Source of the DNA: Eublepharis macularius
Taxonomy: Eukaryota; Chordata; Lepidosauria; Squamata; Eublepharidae
Assembly: GCF_028583425.1 (NCBI RefSeq)
Contig: NC_072802.1
Span: 14,021,926 to 14,085,925, forward strand
Length of the DNA stretch: 64,000 bases
Direction: 5' to 3'
Shown: positions 44,146-56,195 of the stretch, piece after piece
Layout of the letters: each line of letters begins with the position of its first letter
Position numbering within the stretch: position 1 is the first letter of the stretch
Program-made: the position numbers and the translations under genes
The notes under the pieces: generated by a model
Told to the model about the DNA's origin: nothing
Seen by the model: the letters and a program-made list of their open reading frames with translations, nothing else
The model's database searches: none

Positions 44146-44560
44146 CCCAGCCACAGAAGACCAGGAGGCGTGGAAGCAACACGTCAGAATCCTGCTCTGG
44201 CTGCGGCCGCTCTGCTGAATCTTGCCTTGCCATGTGACCTCTGGACTGCGCCTTGACCTTGTTTCTGGATCTCCCTGGCTCTGACTGATAACTGACCTAC
44301 GGACATCTTGACTTGGCTTTTGGATTCTGGACTTTGGGCTTGGTAGTCACTCCTGGCTTTGGACCTGTGCTCTGACCTCAGACGGGACTTGGACAACTCT
44401 GCTTGGGCTGTCCTCGCCCATGACAGCCTCTGTGGTGGAATCTCCCAGTGTTTTATGATTGGCACTGCCCCTGGCAGCCGTTTTGCGTTGGTGCTCATTA
44501 CCTGTTTTCCAACAAGATTTGGGAGTCCTTGTACACTGCCAGAAATGTCATCTTCCTTGT

Positions 44561-45184
44561 GAATCTCTGCCTTGCCCCCAGCAACCCCTAAGTTGCTGGG
44601 GGCAACCAACATTAGCTTGGTTCCACTTGCGCAGCTTGGTTCCACTTGCACAGTGCCGTTTTCCACTGTGGAGGCAGTCCTCTGCTGCAGATCCCGTTCC
44701 TGCAGTGTGAGATGTTTCCACTCTTGCAATACTAAAGACTTCCAGTGAGTTGAACATTGCTCAGCACTGGAGGAGCACTGCCTCTACAACAGAAGGAGGG
44801 AGGTGCAAGCGAAGAAAAAGCTTAAGATCCAAGCTATTGTTTTTCTGTGTAGGGAAGAGATGCCGTGTGATAAATGTAACACACCTTCTGCTGCCAAGTA
44901 ACAGAGCTGGTCTACATGGTTAGGACTGGATCATCTGTTCCAGTAATTCCTGTTTACCCTGTCAACCTAGTTTTTGCTACAAGGTTTTGTTGAAGGGTTT
45001 GTTTATTTATTAAAATATCTATACCCTACCTTTCCTCTTGGCTCAGGGTTTGCTATCTCCTAACTCTCTTTTAGGAAGACCCAAACATTTTTCTTTAACC
45101 AGGTTTTTAACTCAGGGTTCTCTTTATGTTAGTTGTCTTATGGTTGGCTCCAAGCCCATGGATCGTTTTATCAGCCTTATTGTA
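44561..45184. other. Intron sequence, repeat scraps
   Basis: 45000-45050 has 'tatttattaaaatatctata', which looks like a LINE/SINE tail. Nothing else. Confidence 0.35.
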
Positions 45185-45475
45185 GGCTGCTCTTTTTCAG
45201 TACGATTTTAGTCCAGTGGCACCTTAGAAACCAGCAAAATTTTCAACAAGATACTACAAAAATCTTGTTGGTCTCTAAGGTGCCGCTGGACTCAAATCCT
45301 ACTGCAGACAAACATAGCTACCCACCTGCCCCTTTTCAAGCTCTTTTATACTCTGCCTTGGGTTTTTTGGCAATGTTTTTATTGATACTGATTTTGTTTG
45401 TTCTTATTGGTATAAGGTTTTTTATTTGTTTTTACTGTTTTAATTGTAAGCCACCTCATGCAGCTATGGAGAGGT
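45185..45475. repeat. Diverged R1-related inverted repeat and LINE tail
   Basis: 'gtccagtggcaccttagaaa' (45211) is inverted and repeated as 'tctctaaggtgccgctggac' (45272), followed by 'gcagacaaacatagctaccc', an older relative of R1. 45440-45475 ('taagccacctcatgcagcta') resembles a LINE 3' end. Confidence 0.5.
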
Positions 45476-47019
45476 AGCATACAAATTTTCAAAACCTCCT
45501 TTTTTATTCCAGATGTGTTAAGGTGTGTGGAGCCACGTTTTGTGGGGCAGAACTCATGTAATTTTTTTCTTTCCAAATTTCAGCACATGGGTCATAATGT
45601 TGCGATGTTGGAACCCATTGTGCCCACCATCCCCCTCCCTCTTCCTGTCCCTGTATTTGCTGATTGGATGGTCCCGGCTCCACCCAATTTTTTTTTTAGA
45701 ATTCTGGAGAGGCAGTTGACAGCGGAGTTCTGGGGGGTCCACCTACGAAGTGCTTTTTGAACTTGTTCCGCTAGCAGTTCTTTGTGATTGCTCTGGTGTG
45801 GTTTGAATTGTCTGCATGCCTCTCTGCCAGAGCAATATGTTCAGATGTTGTTGCCCAAACAAACAGTGTTCTCATCGGCCTTCTCACATCATGTAACCAT
45901 GTTCTGGGAAGAGGAGGGCAGATTCTTGAGAGGAGTCCCCAGTCCCTCATAAGCCCCTATTATAAAGGAAGGAAATAAAAGAGTAAACCCAAGAAACGAT
46001 AAATGCGGAATGTGGATCACCATCAGGGAACAGAACGGATATTGCTTAAGGAGACAGAGTGCACGAACGTCACAGTATTGCACCTCTCCTCTGATTTTAA
46101 AAAAGGGAGTGGTTTCTAACAGGTGGCGAGCCAGTGGTGCCCAGGGAAAGGAAAGGGATGGGGGGGGGACTAAGAATTCTGCACACACATAAGATACATC
46201 AATGGCAACTTAGCAGCGGCTCAAAAAAAGTGCCATATATGCACAGGGGAAATGTTGGGGGGGAACCGGAGCAAGTTCTGCATCTCATGCGTTCTTTTCT
46301 CCCGCGGAACTCTTGAGATCAAGAGAAGCAGAATGGAATCTGAAGCGCCTTAAACTGACCATGCAGAAACCATCTTTGTTAGTATGGGCCGCTAGCATTG
46401 TTCATCAAGGTTTCATTCCTCACTCAAGTGTCTAGTAATTAAACATTTTTGTTTGGAGACAAATGTCTCTAGTGTGCATGTGTAGCACACATGAACACTA
46501 AAACACCATGCAGTGCAGTCTGCAATTTTATACTTTGTAACTGCCAAAGTATATTTTGAATTATTTGGGATGTAAAGGACCAACTGAGGTCCATGGATAA
46601 CTTTTGACAAGTATTATGTAATCTGTTGAATTTTATATTGACTGTAACTTTACCTTAGAAGAGTATGAGAAATAACAGAATTAGAGGGAATATTATGTGA
46701 ATTAAAGGGTATAAGTGCTGTTGGGGGTCAGAAGGGAGGGGAGGGGAAGGGTGGGTTGGGATGAAATATGTATTTTGTAGGAGAAAGAGATATCGAAATG
46801 ATTGTTTTTCAACCTATCCAATAAAATGTTTTTTTTTTTAAAGTATATTTTGAATTAGTGATAGTGCGGTGTTGGACAATTATGTTTTGCTCTTTAACTG
46901 AAAGAACAAATACCTTTTTAATTTCATAGAGGACGTGTTACTGCAAAGTAAAAGCCATCAACAGGCAGAGTAGAGGGTTCAGCAATATATAATTTTGGAG
47001 TATTCAAACAGCGATCCTT
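45476..47019. other. Intron sequence, nothing recognised
   Basis: G-rich run at 46725-46760 and a T run near 46831. No exon. Confidence 0.4.
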
Positions 47020-47027
47020 GGCATGAG

Positions 47028-47219
47028 CAGGGCTTTTTTTCAGCTGGAACGCGGTGGAACGAGTTCTGGCACCTCTTGAAAATGGTCACATGGCTGGTGG
47101 CCCCGCCCCCTGATCTCTCTGTCTGGAGATCAGGGGGCGGGGCCACCAGCCATGTGACCATTTTCTCCGAGGGCAACCCACTGAGTTCCACCACCACTTT
47201 TCCCAGAAAAAAAGCCCTG
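47028..47219. mobile_element. hAT MITE, family H (copy 5, shortest)
   Basis: CAGGGCTTTTTTTCAGC ends and a perfect target duplication GGCATGAG (47020-47027 and 47220-47227). The two 'ctgatctc' arms meet directly, so the central spacer seen in other copies is absent. Confidence 0.92.
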
Positions 47220-47227
47220 GGCATGAG

Positions 47228-48178
47228 AATCGGGGTGTTAAAAGCATGTCTATATTTTCCTCTCTGATGGAACAAGGAAAGGTCCCCTTTTGGAGTAAGT
47301 AATAGCATAAGTACACTGAGTGCCACTTACCTTCCTCTTTGTCAATAACAAGGAAATATTTTTGTCAGCTTTTTCAAGGAAAGCACTTGGACAAAAGTAT
47401 CAGCAAGAGCAGACTCTCTGAAAGCGGTCAAGTGAATAAGCAATCTTTGAAATATCTTGTGGCTTTTCATTTTCTAGTAAATCAGATAGGAAATGTTTCC
47501 AAGTATTTGACGTTCTGATGTCGCCTATCATAACAGACCCTCTGTTGGAAGGGAGAAAAGGCACGAAAACAGTTAAATCCTTGTTGAAAGCCACAAGCAC
47601 ATCATTTTAAAAATGCATGATGCGCCATCAGCTTCAGAACCAGCTTTCCAATTTCAGAAAGGGGGAGGAGAAAACCAATTTTAATATACGCTGAACTGTG
47701 CTGCTGTCTCAACTAGAAGGCGATCCGAGTGAAAGCCTTTAATGTGCTAAATTTCAAAGCTGGAGGCTGCTGTAGTGATTATACCAGTGTGAAGCTTTAT
47801 AAAATACGCTCAAAGAACTCACAGGCAGTGCGAGAACCAGTTCTGCTGCCCAGCTAAGTGAGAACTCTCGGTTTGGTGTGATTTAAAAAAACAGGGAGTT
47901 AAAAAAAAATTATATACAAAAAATTATATACAAAATGGATCCAAATTTCGTTAGGCTTTTGATAATATTTGTCTTAAAAGTTCTCCGACAGTGACATTTG
48001 TTTGTTTGTTTTAGTTTAATGAGAACACAAAGTGAAGAACATTGAAGTCAGTGGACTTAGAAGGGTATAACTTTGCTTTGGGATGGTGCTGCAAGCTCTT
48101 CTGTTTAAAAAGCTTCCAAAGCTGTACATTTTTTTAAAAAAAAGCATTAGACAAGTCAGGCGTAGAGCAGCAGATAAA
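47228..48178. other. Intron sequence, nothing recognised
   Basis: Contains an imperfect duplication 'aaattatatacaaa' at 47907-47935. Confidence 0.4.
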
Positions 48179-48332
48179 AGCTCTCTTTGTCAGATGCAAT
48201 CAGTTGCATCTGACGAAGAGAGCTGTGGTTCTTGAAAGCTCATGCTACAATAAAGTTGGTTAGTCTTAAAGGTGCTACTGGACTCTTTGCTATTTTACAA
48301 CTACAGACTAACACGGCTAACTCCTCTGGATC
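48179..48332 (+). mobile_element. R1 SINE-like repeat (copy 4), short inverted arm
   Basis: Almost a monomer: 'gcatctgacgaagagagctg' to CTAACTCCTCTGGATC. Only about 23 nt of inverted arm precede it ('agctctctttgtcagatgca'). Confidence 0.8.
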
Positions 48333-49550
48333 CAGAATTATTATATATACAAGTACTGGGCGATGTTTTTGGAAGCATTTCGTCTTGATCCCTGTATTAT
48401 TAACTTTTAAGCTTCTGATTAAAATGATTCCATCAAATCCTTAACTAAATTAAAGCAGCTGGCAGCTGTTTTTGCCTACTTTTCTCCTCTCAAAAACAAG
48501 TAGAAGTAGCCAACACCAGAGAAGAAGGGAAACCAGCTGGGCATTAAGTAACTTCATAGGTTCCTTATAACAAGGAAAAATGGATGGGTGGCAGTGGGTT
48601 GGATCCTGTCAGCTTTTCTGCTTGATCTCTTCTGATCTTCCTTTTCACTTAGCCACCATCCCACAGGACTTTTGTTCACCCAGGTCTCACAATCCTTAGC
48701 ATAACCTTCACTCTTTTGTCTGAAGAAAGCTGGTGAGATATGTCCCAGTGTTGGGGAGGGGGCAGTGGTGGTCTCCATTCCAGGGAGTATTGGATAGCTG
48801 GTTGATTCATTTGCAAGTGCCTGTAGTGTTTGTTGCAGCTCGCAGCCACTATGGGTGCATGGAGGCTTCAGTACCTATAATACTTCATGAAGTGGTTGTA
48901 TGTGAACCAGATACATTGGTTCAGCCTCTAAAAGTTCTAGATTTTGCCATACACGTGATCAGGAAGTGATGCTTGCATTTATACCTACTGAAATAAAAAC
49001 TTTGCTGAGTTTTGTTTCATTTTTGTTCTGAATCTTCATTAGCGTCATCATCAAAGCCATCTGAGTCACTCTTTCGCTATGTTTGTGTGCCAGTTACTTT
49101 AGCAGAAATCCACCTGCTTCATTAAACAACTTCAATTTAATCTCACAATTTTTGTGTTATGCTTTTGAAACTTTTTTTTTTCATCTGCAGCCGGTATTTT
49201 GCTTTTCCCACCACAGATGTTACTGTTCAACTGGGTTTTTTTGATGGCTGTGGTTGCATATGACAAGCTTTTTTTTTTGTTGTGGTTTTTTTTAACATGA
49301 TCCTGTCAGTGTACTAACTTGCCATTTGCTTTACAACCCCCCCCCCCCAGACAAAACACCGTACAACAATGTAAAGCAACCTGGGCAGACTTCCATATTG
49401 CTATCTAAGTTCTTACTAAGAGTGAGAGATCATGAGTTGGATCCCAACTATTGGCAATAGAAGGAATATAAATCCTTAATATGTTTCTTTCTGCTCCTGA
49501 ATCCCCTTCCAGCCACTGCAAGGCAGATTCTTGGGATTGCAGGAGCCACA
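48333..49550. other. Intron sequence, nothing recognised
   Basis: Poly-T runs near 49168 and 49270 and a C run at 49337. No exon. Confidence 0.4.
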
Positions 49551-49615
49551 TAGGATAACAACATCTGATTTACATACCACACTTCAACTTAACACCCACT
49601 CAGAGTGGGTGCCAC
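49551..49615 (-). mobile_element. SINE 3' fragment
   Basis: 'cacttcaacttaacacccac' and 'tcagagtgggt' match the inverted 3' part of the 10480-type SINE. Confidence 0.45.
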
Positions 49616-49888
49616 AATGGGTTAAAAACTTAGGCTTTGAGATTTAGGGATGTAAGTTCTAAACTACAAATATTTGTAAAACAAATATTCAAACAAACTA
49701 TAACTTAATATGGGCACTGATGTGTTTTCATGGGCTTAGTAGTTTCAGAGAGTCATTACAAGAAGATAATTCTGGAAGGTCCATGAATGAATCTCCAGTC
49801 TGTTTTATACTGTTACTAGTAGCTGTGCATCCTGCTCTTCCCAGCGGGGAAAATAGTGAAAGCCATTAGGTGTTGGGAAAGCAATGTA

Positions 49889-50013
49889 GGGTCTCACCAC
49901 ACGAGACAAAATACACTCGAATTACATGGGTAATTCGAGTATATTTTGTAATTCGAGCGCATTTGAGTGTAATTCGAGTGTAATTCAAGTATATTTTATC
50001 TCGTGGTTTGACC
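49889..50013. mobile_element. Small TIR element with TA flanks
   Basis: The left end GGGTCTCACCACACGAGACA and the right end (read inverted) GGTCAAACCACGAGATAAAA are similar. TA lies on both sides (49887-49888, 50014-50015). The centre consists of repeated 'aattcgagt' motifs in both directions. TA flanks suggest Tc1/mariner-like mobilisation, with low certainty. Confidence 0.5.
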
Positions 50014-50015
50014 TA

Positions 50016-50875
50016 TAGAGAAAATGGTTAAATTCCCCTGCTTTGTGCCATGACCTCGATCTAAACTGGGGGATCACACAGCTGCTGTAACAAAACAAAA
50101 ACCCACGGTGGAGTTCTGATCATCTCTTCTGGTTCGAGCTGGACATTCGTTTGCTGAACGCCGCTGAGTTCTGTATAAGATAAGCACAAGCAACCATTTT
50201 GCAACATCAGTAGTCAGTGACAGCTAGCGTCTTCCCAGGTTTGCTGTAGTGTGGTGGTGGAGAAATCTGTGATATTTCTGTTATTTTTGCTGTAGCAGAT
50301 GTAATATGGCTACTCTCTTTGGAATATTATAGCCAGCTATAAAAAAATACCAAAAAACAACCGTTACGTAATAGGTTTAATAAGGACCAACTAAAGCATC
50401 ACGAAACAATGAGCAAGCTTTCAAATTCCCCAGAACTTTCCTGTACAAAAAAACAAGAACTGAGTGGGGAGACGGGGGAAAAAAGGTATTTTAGGGCATG
50501 ATGACAAAGCCTCGTGTCCAGCACAGCTGGCTGCAGTGTTTGTTTGCTACAAACGGAAGATTTGGGGCTTTTCCATCGTGCTCTGAAAGGCTCCCCCCCC
50601 CATCCATTCTAGTTTGCATTTTTGTGTGTGTTAAACATCCAGTCCAAAGCAGATTACTGAGCAACTTGGAGTTTTTTTCTTTGTAGCATTTTAGTTGGTA
50701 TGCATTTCGGATGAGGCCATGGGAGTTCTAGAGAACTGAGCAAAGCTACTGAATGGGTTGGATAAAAGAAGGCTATGAGGTTCTGTAAATAAACTGTATT
50801 TGATTATACAATTCATCTCTTACCTACAAAACATGCTTGCAAATAGGGATAGAATCCCACCACCTCTGTCCTGTT
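50016..50875. other. Intron sequence, nothing recognised
   Basis: No supported feature. Confidence 0.4.
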
Positions 50876-51075
50876 CTGCTAGAGCATAAGCTCTGCGGTA
50901 GAGCACTCACTTTGCCTGCAGGGAGGTTTTGTCCCCGGCAACATCCTTTCAGTCTTCTCATGCAGCAGGACCCGCACAGACTAGACAGTACTGAGTTTGA
51001 GGGATCAGTGGTCCAATGTGGTGTAAAGCAGCTTTGCATATTTATAAATGTCCTGCTGCAGACATTTTATGCAGT
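50876..51075 (+). mobile_element. tRNA-derived SINE, type B
   Basis: 'ctctgcggtagagcactcac' is a clear box A region of a tRNA-like head and 'ggttttgtccccggca' a worn box B. The 3' part 'agacagtactgagtttgagg' to 'aagcagctttgcat' is diagnostic of the family. Confidence 0.75.
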
Positions 51076-51254
51076 GCAGGTAGTACTTCCTTCGTGCTTG
51101 GTGGGTGAGGACAAGGAGAGCAAGATGGGTTTAAACCAAGTCAGCAACACCTTTCCATTGGCAAAAATAGGAATGGGGGTGTCAGAGAGCCTGAGTTGGA
51201 GATCAGTGGGGGAAGAAGGCTGGTCGAATGTGAGAGAGGAGGGATGGTGGTGGT

Positions 51255-51448
51255 GAAGAGTGTCCTCAAGTCATAGCTGACTTATGGCGACCCCTGGTAG
51301 GGTTTTCATGGCAAGAGACTAACAGAGGTGGGTTGCCATTGCCTGCCCCTACAACCTTGGTCTTCGTTGGAGGTCTTCCATCTAATTACTAACCAAGGCC
51401 AACCCTGCTTAGCTTCTGAGATCTGATGAGATCAGGCTCAACTGGACA
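51255..51448 (-). mobile_element. 5S rRNA-derived SINE, reverse orientation
   Basis: The plus strand has the Sauria-like body inverted ('tcatggcaagagactaacag', 'gggttgccattgcctgcc'), then the 5S part inverted ('ccaaccctgcttagcttctg', 'gatgagatcaggctc'). Confidence 0.85.
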
Positions 51449-52079
51449 GGGGTAGGCAACATTTTTGGCTGCAGTGCCAAAAATCACAACTTCTCTCTGT
51501 GAAGGCATTGAGCTGCTGGCAAATAAAGGCAGAAGGGGGGAGAGATGAAGGTTGTGCTTGGCCAGAGACAGTGCGGGCAAGCTGTGCCCCAATGGTACTG
51601 TCAGCAGTTCAGGGGTTTGCCTTTGACCAAGGTGGGGGCTACACAGGTCTGAGAGCCGTGCCTGTCACCTTCTCCCACTCTGCTGGCGCCAGCAGCATCA
51701 ACAGCACTTCAGGGGCTCATCTCAGTCGCTTTGACAAATTGCTGTTCGACATGAGTGCTGTGAGTTGTCTACCCTTGTTGTAAACACTGCCGCTGCACAA
51801 TGTGTTGTCCACATGCTAAACACAGCCTCCTCTCGGTATGTGTTGTGGCCTGCCAAGCGCTGAACAACCATGTTTGCCTGACCCAGCCAGACTGCAAAAG
51901 CAGCTGATTCTTCAAGTTGGGCCACTTTCAGCTTGCTGAGTTACTGATCGTCATTGCCATTGGTGACGAAATAATAGATGCCGTATCTTGAAATGGTGCG
52001 GGAGAGAGAATCCTCCACGTTAGCAGACCAGGGCCAATACACTGTGCAATCTTGAGCATAAAGGTTTAGCCGAAACATT
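51449..52079. other. Intron sequence, nothing recognised
   Basis: No supported feature. Confidence 0.4.
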
Positions 52080-52313
52080 GGCCGTTTCCACACGTCTTAC
52101 CTGGCTGCAGAACATCACGCGAAAGACCCAGAAGACAGCGTATTCTCACGTGAAATCACGCCAGGAAGACGCTGTTATCTGGGAATTTTGCGCAAAATCA
52201 CACAAAACTCCCGGATAACAGCATCTTCCTGCCGCGATTTCACGCAAGAAGACACTGTCTTTTGGGTCTTTCGCACAACGTTCCGCAGGCAGGTAAGACA
52301 TGTGGAAACGGCC
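52080..52313. mobile_element. Foldback MITE, family F (copy 3)
   Basis: Ends GGCCGTTTCCACACGTCTTA and its near complement. The interior arms ('gaagacgctgttatc'/'gataacagcatcttc') pair throughout, centred near 52195. Longer than the other two copies. Confidence 0.8.
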
Positions 52314-54046
52314 GTGGTTCCAAAGACACCTTCACTGCCCACTGCTAGGAGTTTTACTGCTCCAAAGCTGCTCTCGCCTGTTTCCGCAGGGAAGCCGGGA
52401 CCAGGCGTGTCAAAGCAAAAATAAGCAAAAAAAAAAAACTGGTATGGGGGCACACAGGGGGGCAGAGAATTGCTTACTGAACATTCTCCCCACTCGGCCA
52501 TCTCTTAACTGCCTGTGTTGCTATTGCTGGCAAAGTTGCAGCCTGCTGTTCTTTGACCTTTTGCTCTTCTAGAGATAGAAAGGGGAATTGTCTGAGCCAT
52601 GGAATAACTTCCTGCAATTGTGTTAGCCAGGGCTGGTCTGACTTGATAGATAGCTGTGTCTGTTAAGGCTTGCTTTTGAGGAGAGAAAGTACTGGCTGTG
52701 TGACTAAATGGAAAGAAACGTAAGGTGGCCCAGAGAGGACAAATATATTATCAGGAGGCTTATTGATAAATGTTTTTCAAGGTGCCTCCATTTCCATCCA
52801 CAACGCTGACGGATCCGCAGTACATCAGAACTTGGCTATACACACGCTATACCGACCATGTTACAAGCTGTAAATTTTAAAAGCAGTACTTGCTATTCCT
52901 GTAGCAGGTTTGAAATTCAAAGTACTTCACATACATTATCTCAGTACAACAGTCTGACAAGGTAGGCTATTGTAATTATAATCATTGTGCTTATTGTGGG
53001 AGGAGTGAGAGACAAAATGCCATACCTAAAGTCACCTGCTGAGTTCATGGCAAAAGTGAAATTTAATTCCCCCCCCCCCATCCCCAGGATTGCAACTCAG
53101 TTTGTAGATATTACACTATTGTTGTTCCCTACCAGAGAAAATAACAACAGTTTTACAGAATCTCTTTTGGCTGCTTCCCAGTAATCTTAAGAGATTTTTT
53201 TAAAAATGCAGAGTAAAAGAGAAAGTGAGAGAACATTTCCTCACATTTTTGGCATTTTAAAAATAGTTTAAAATAGATGTCTTAAAGACTGACAACCAGT
53301 TGTCACACAATGGCCTCAGTTAACCTCACTTCAGAGAGTACATGTGCTGCTATGGGTAGCTGTAGTGTGTGGTCATGTGGTATACTACATCCTTGCTTTC
53401 CCACTGTTTCCCAGCCATTTGTGGGACCTGGTAAAGTTACCTGCTCTACAAGGGTGCAACTCACCTCCACCAAGTGGTTATAGTCACATTTTGGAGATCA
53501 GCAGGATGAAAGGGGAGACAGGAAAGTTCCAGCCTGCTGTTGGAAATTTTAGTGTGGAATCAACCCATTAGCTGTAATTATTGTCACTGTGGTAAATGGG
53601 AGAGCATTTCTAGGGCAGCACACATTCCAATGTCTTTAGGAATGCAACTGAATAATGTGGCTACTCTGTTGTGATTAGAACAATTATAGTTTCTGACGTG
53701 GGTTCTACACGTTTGGGGATGGAACTACAGTGCCCCCCCCCCCAACGAAGCTAATTAAATTTGATAGAATTATTACTGTCAAAACTGATGCTTTCTCTGC
53801 ATCTGCGATGTATAAATAATGTAAAAATAGGGTAAACATGCTTTAGTAAAGAGAAATAGACAAGTTGGGATCAGCACTTGTTGGGATAACACACAAAAAT
53901 AAAACCAAATGAAGTGTATGTGTACCTCCCTGTTAAATGAAGATTATAAAAAACATTGCTAACCAACCGTGATTAACAACCCTGGCTACTGGGAAAGAAG
54001 CAAACTTGGGTTTATGAGACACCCACATCACAACAAACCAGATTTA
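52314..54046. other. Intron sequence with MIR-like trace
   Basis: 52920-53110 ('tgacaaggtaggctattgta', 'aaagtcacctgctgagttca') resembles a MIR-type SINE on the minus strand. Poly-C runs at 53070 and 53733. No exon. Confidence 0.4.
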
Positions 54047-54371
54047 GGGCCAAACTACACAATGTTTTTTGGTGAGTTGGGTCTGAGCTTCCATCTCATT
54101 TGCTCTGCAGTCACACAGCAGGAATGAGTAAAGTCATTGATTGGGCTTGGGATGACAGCATGGGAGGAGCAAGGTCCTGTTGCACCTTAGAAACCAAAGA
54201 GATTTCCAGGGTGCGAGCTTTTGAGAGTCAAAGCGCCCGCCTTCCCTTCCACATCATTTTCCCAAGCTGGAACAGCAGGGAAGGGAGTAATTTACCCATC
54301 TTTGGAAATGCACATGCCCAGTATTCCAGCTTGGATCCAGTTCACCAAAAGACATGATGTGTAGTTTGTCC
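54047..54371. mobile_element. TIR element containing an R1-like fragment
   Basis: The left end GGGCCAAACTACACAATG and the right end (inverted) GGACAAACTACACATCATG match, followed by 'tttttggtga'/'ttttggtgaa'. The flanks are TTA / TTC. The interior includes 'gttgcaccttagaaaccaaa', related to R1. Confidence 0.55.
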
Positions 54372-54449
54372 TTCAGTTAAAGATGTCTGTCTCAGTCTTA
54401 GTGCTGCTCTCAGGAGAGGGGGAAGGGAGTATGCAAGCCCCACAATAAA

Positions 54450-54705
54450 GCACCAGGTTTGGTGTAGTGCTTAAGAGCAGCAGGACTCTATTCTGGAGAA
54501 CCATGTTTGATTCTAAACTCCTCCGCTTGAAACCAGCTGTGTCTGTCACAGCTCTCTCAGAGCTCTCTCAGCCTCACCCACCTCACAGGGTGGTGGTTGT
54601 GAGGATAATAATGACAACATACTTTTTTAACTGCTCTGAGTGGGTGTTAAGTTGTCTTGAAGGGTGATATATAAATCAAATGTTGTTATTACTATTATTA
54701 TATAT
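54450..54705 (+). mobile_element. tRNA-derived SINE
   Basis: The head 'accaggtttggtgtagtgct' and 'tttgattctaaactcctcc' (box B) lead into the body 'cctcacccacctcacagggt' and 'aagggtgatatataaatcaa', with an ATT/TAT tail. Same family as 10480. Confidence 0.75.
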
Positions 54706-54887
54706 ATATTACTTGATCCTGTGTCTTTAAGTGCACTTCACCTTAACAGAGTTCTCAAGAAAACCCAGGGCCTTTCTCAGCAGAGTTATACCATTCAAAG
54801 CACATGGATTTTAGTGGGTTTGGAAGGTTGTGACTCTGTTTAGGTTGGCACTGTTAGGATGGATGTGTACCAGCGTGCTCTCTACAG

Positions 54888-55440
54888 AACAAAACTGGAA
54901 TCCAGTAGCACCTCAACAAAATCTTCCAGAGCCTAAGCTTTTGTGAATCAAAGCTCACTTAATCAGATTAAAAAAATAATGTTTTTGAATCTGATGAAGT
55001 AAGCTTGAACTCACAAAAGTTTATACCCTGGAACAGGGCTTTTTTTCTGGGGAAAGAGGTGGTGGAACTCAGTGGTGGAACTCAGGACCACACAATGACG
55101 TCACTTTGCGTCAACTGGAACAAGGGGGGAGTTTTTTAAAGTTTAAATCGCCCTCGGAGAAAATGGTCACATGGCCGGTGACCCCGCCCCCTGATCTCCA
55201 GACAGAGGGGAGTTAAGATTGCCCTCTGCGGCGTGACAATGATCTAAACTCCCCTCTGCCTGGAGATCAGGGGGCGGGGCCACCAGCCATGTGACCATTT
55301 TCAAGAGGTGCCGGGACTCCGTTCCACTGCGTTCCAGCTGAAAAAAAAAAAAAGCCTTGCCCTGGAACATTTTGTTGGTCTCTAAGGAGCTCCTGGACTC
55401 CAATTTCATTCTACTACTACAGAATAACATGGCTCCCCAC
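54888..55440. repeat. Old R1-related repeat interrupted by a hAT MITE
   Basis: The left part (54893-55033: 'tccagtagcacctcaacaaa', 'gaatctgatgaagtaagctt') and the right part (55368-55440: 'tctctaaggagctcctggac', 'cagaataacatggctcccca') belong to one unit. The hAT MITE separates them. Confidence 0.6.
55034..55359. mobile_element. hAT MITE, family H (copy 6)
   Basis: Starts CAGGGCTTTTTTTCTGGGG. Perfect target duplication CCCTGGAA (55026-55033 and 55360-55367). An A run of 13 lies near the right end. Confidence 0.92.
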
Positions 55441-56029
55441 CTGAAATTGCAATTTCAATAAATTTCCTCCCTCAACACACATGGATTTCTGAGAGGAAAG
55501 GTATAGGTCATGAAGAAACAAAAACAAACACGTAAAATATACTAAAGAAGAATAAACAGGAGGGATACTGGTCACGATAAGAAGCCAACGTTCCTCTTAT
55601 CTCCTGTCGTTTACATTTGTTTACTGCTAACCTCTGTTAAGTAATCTTCACATCTTATCTGGTTGAGCAGGTGATTTTTCAAGAGCATAGTCCTCTGACA
55701 TGCTAGAACTTTATGAGAGAACCAAAAGGGCAGGTGGGTCTCTTGTCCCGACACCCCCCCCCCCCCGCTGCCCTTTCTCTTTCAGCCCTTTCTCTCGCAA
55801 AAACACATCCGCTTGTGTCATCTGTAGAGGCGGGATGTCTTCCTAAAAAGCTGGAATAAAACGTTCGTCTTTACAGTGTCACCGGACTCCAGTTGATTTG
55901 CATTGCAGGTTTGAGAGCATCTAGATAGTTGCAAATAAATGAAACACCAGTTTTGTATAATGCTTCAGCAGAACATGAGTTTTAAATTTTGCAATAAAGG
56001 TTTGGGGCGCTTGGGTGGTAAAAAGTGCT
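55441..56029. other. Intron sequence, nothing recognised
   Basis: Poly-C run at 55755-55767. Confidence 0.4.
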
Positions 56030-56195
56030 GCAAAGTTGCAGCTGACTTATGGCGACCCTGAAGGATTTTCCAGGCGAGTGATGACTAGAGATGGTTCACC
56101 ATTTCCTGCCCTGGACTTCCTTGGTGGTCTCCTGTCTAGTTACTAACCATGGCCATCCTTGCTTAGCTTCTGAGATCGAGCTAGCCTGGGCCATC
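56030..56195 (-). mobile_element. 5S rRNA-derived SINE, reverse orientation, diverged
   Basis: The plus strand has 'gctgacttatggcgaccctg' and then 'ccatccttgcttagcttctg' and 'gagatcgagctagcctgg', the inverted 5S-like head. Confidence 0.75.

Larger units (their letters stand above)
43410..44425 (+). mobile_element. Solo LTR of a Gypsy-type element
   Basis: 1016 bp bounded by a perfect 10-bp inverted repeat TGTCATGGGC / GCCCATGACA, so it begins TG and ends CA like an LTR. It is flanked by GCCTC duplications. A TATA box (TATAAAA, 44139-44145) divides a U3-like part from an R/U5-like part rich in 'ctggactttgggcttgg'-type repeats. No internal gag/pol is adjacent, so it is read as a solo LTR left by recombination. 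The orientation follows the TATA box. A composite non-autonomous element is the alternative. Confidence 0.85.
43225..44560. mobile_element. hAT-like repeat interrupted by the solo LTR
   Basis: 'cagtggtcctcatgggtgcc' and 'cacaaagcaatgagccaatt' on the left, and 'ttttatgattggcactgccc' on the right, belong to the same dispersed repeat type as 23316-23702. The LTR element divides it at 43409/44426. Confidence 0.4.
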
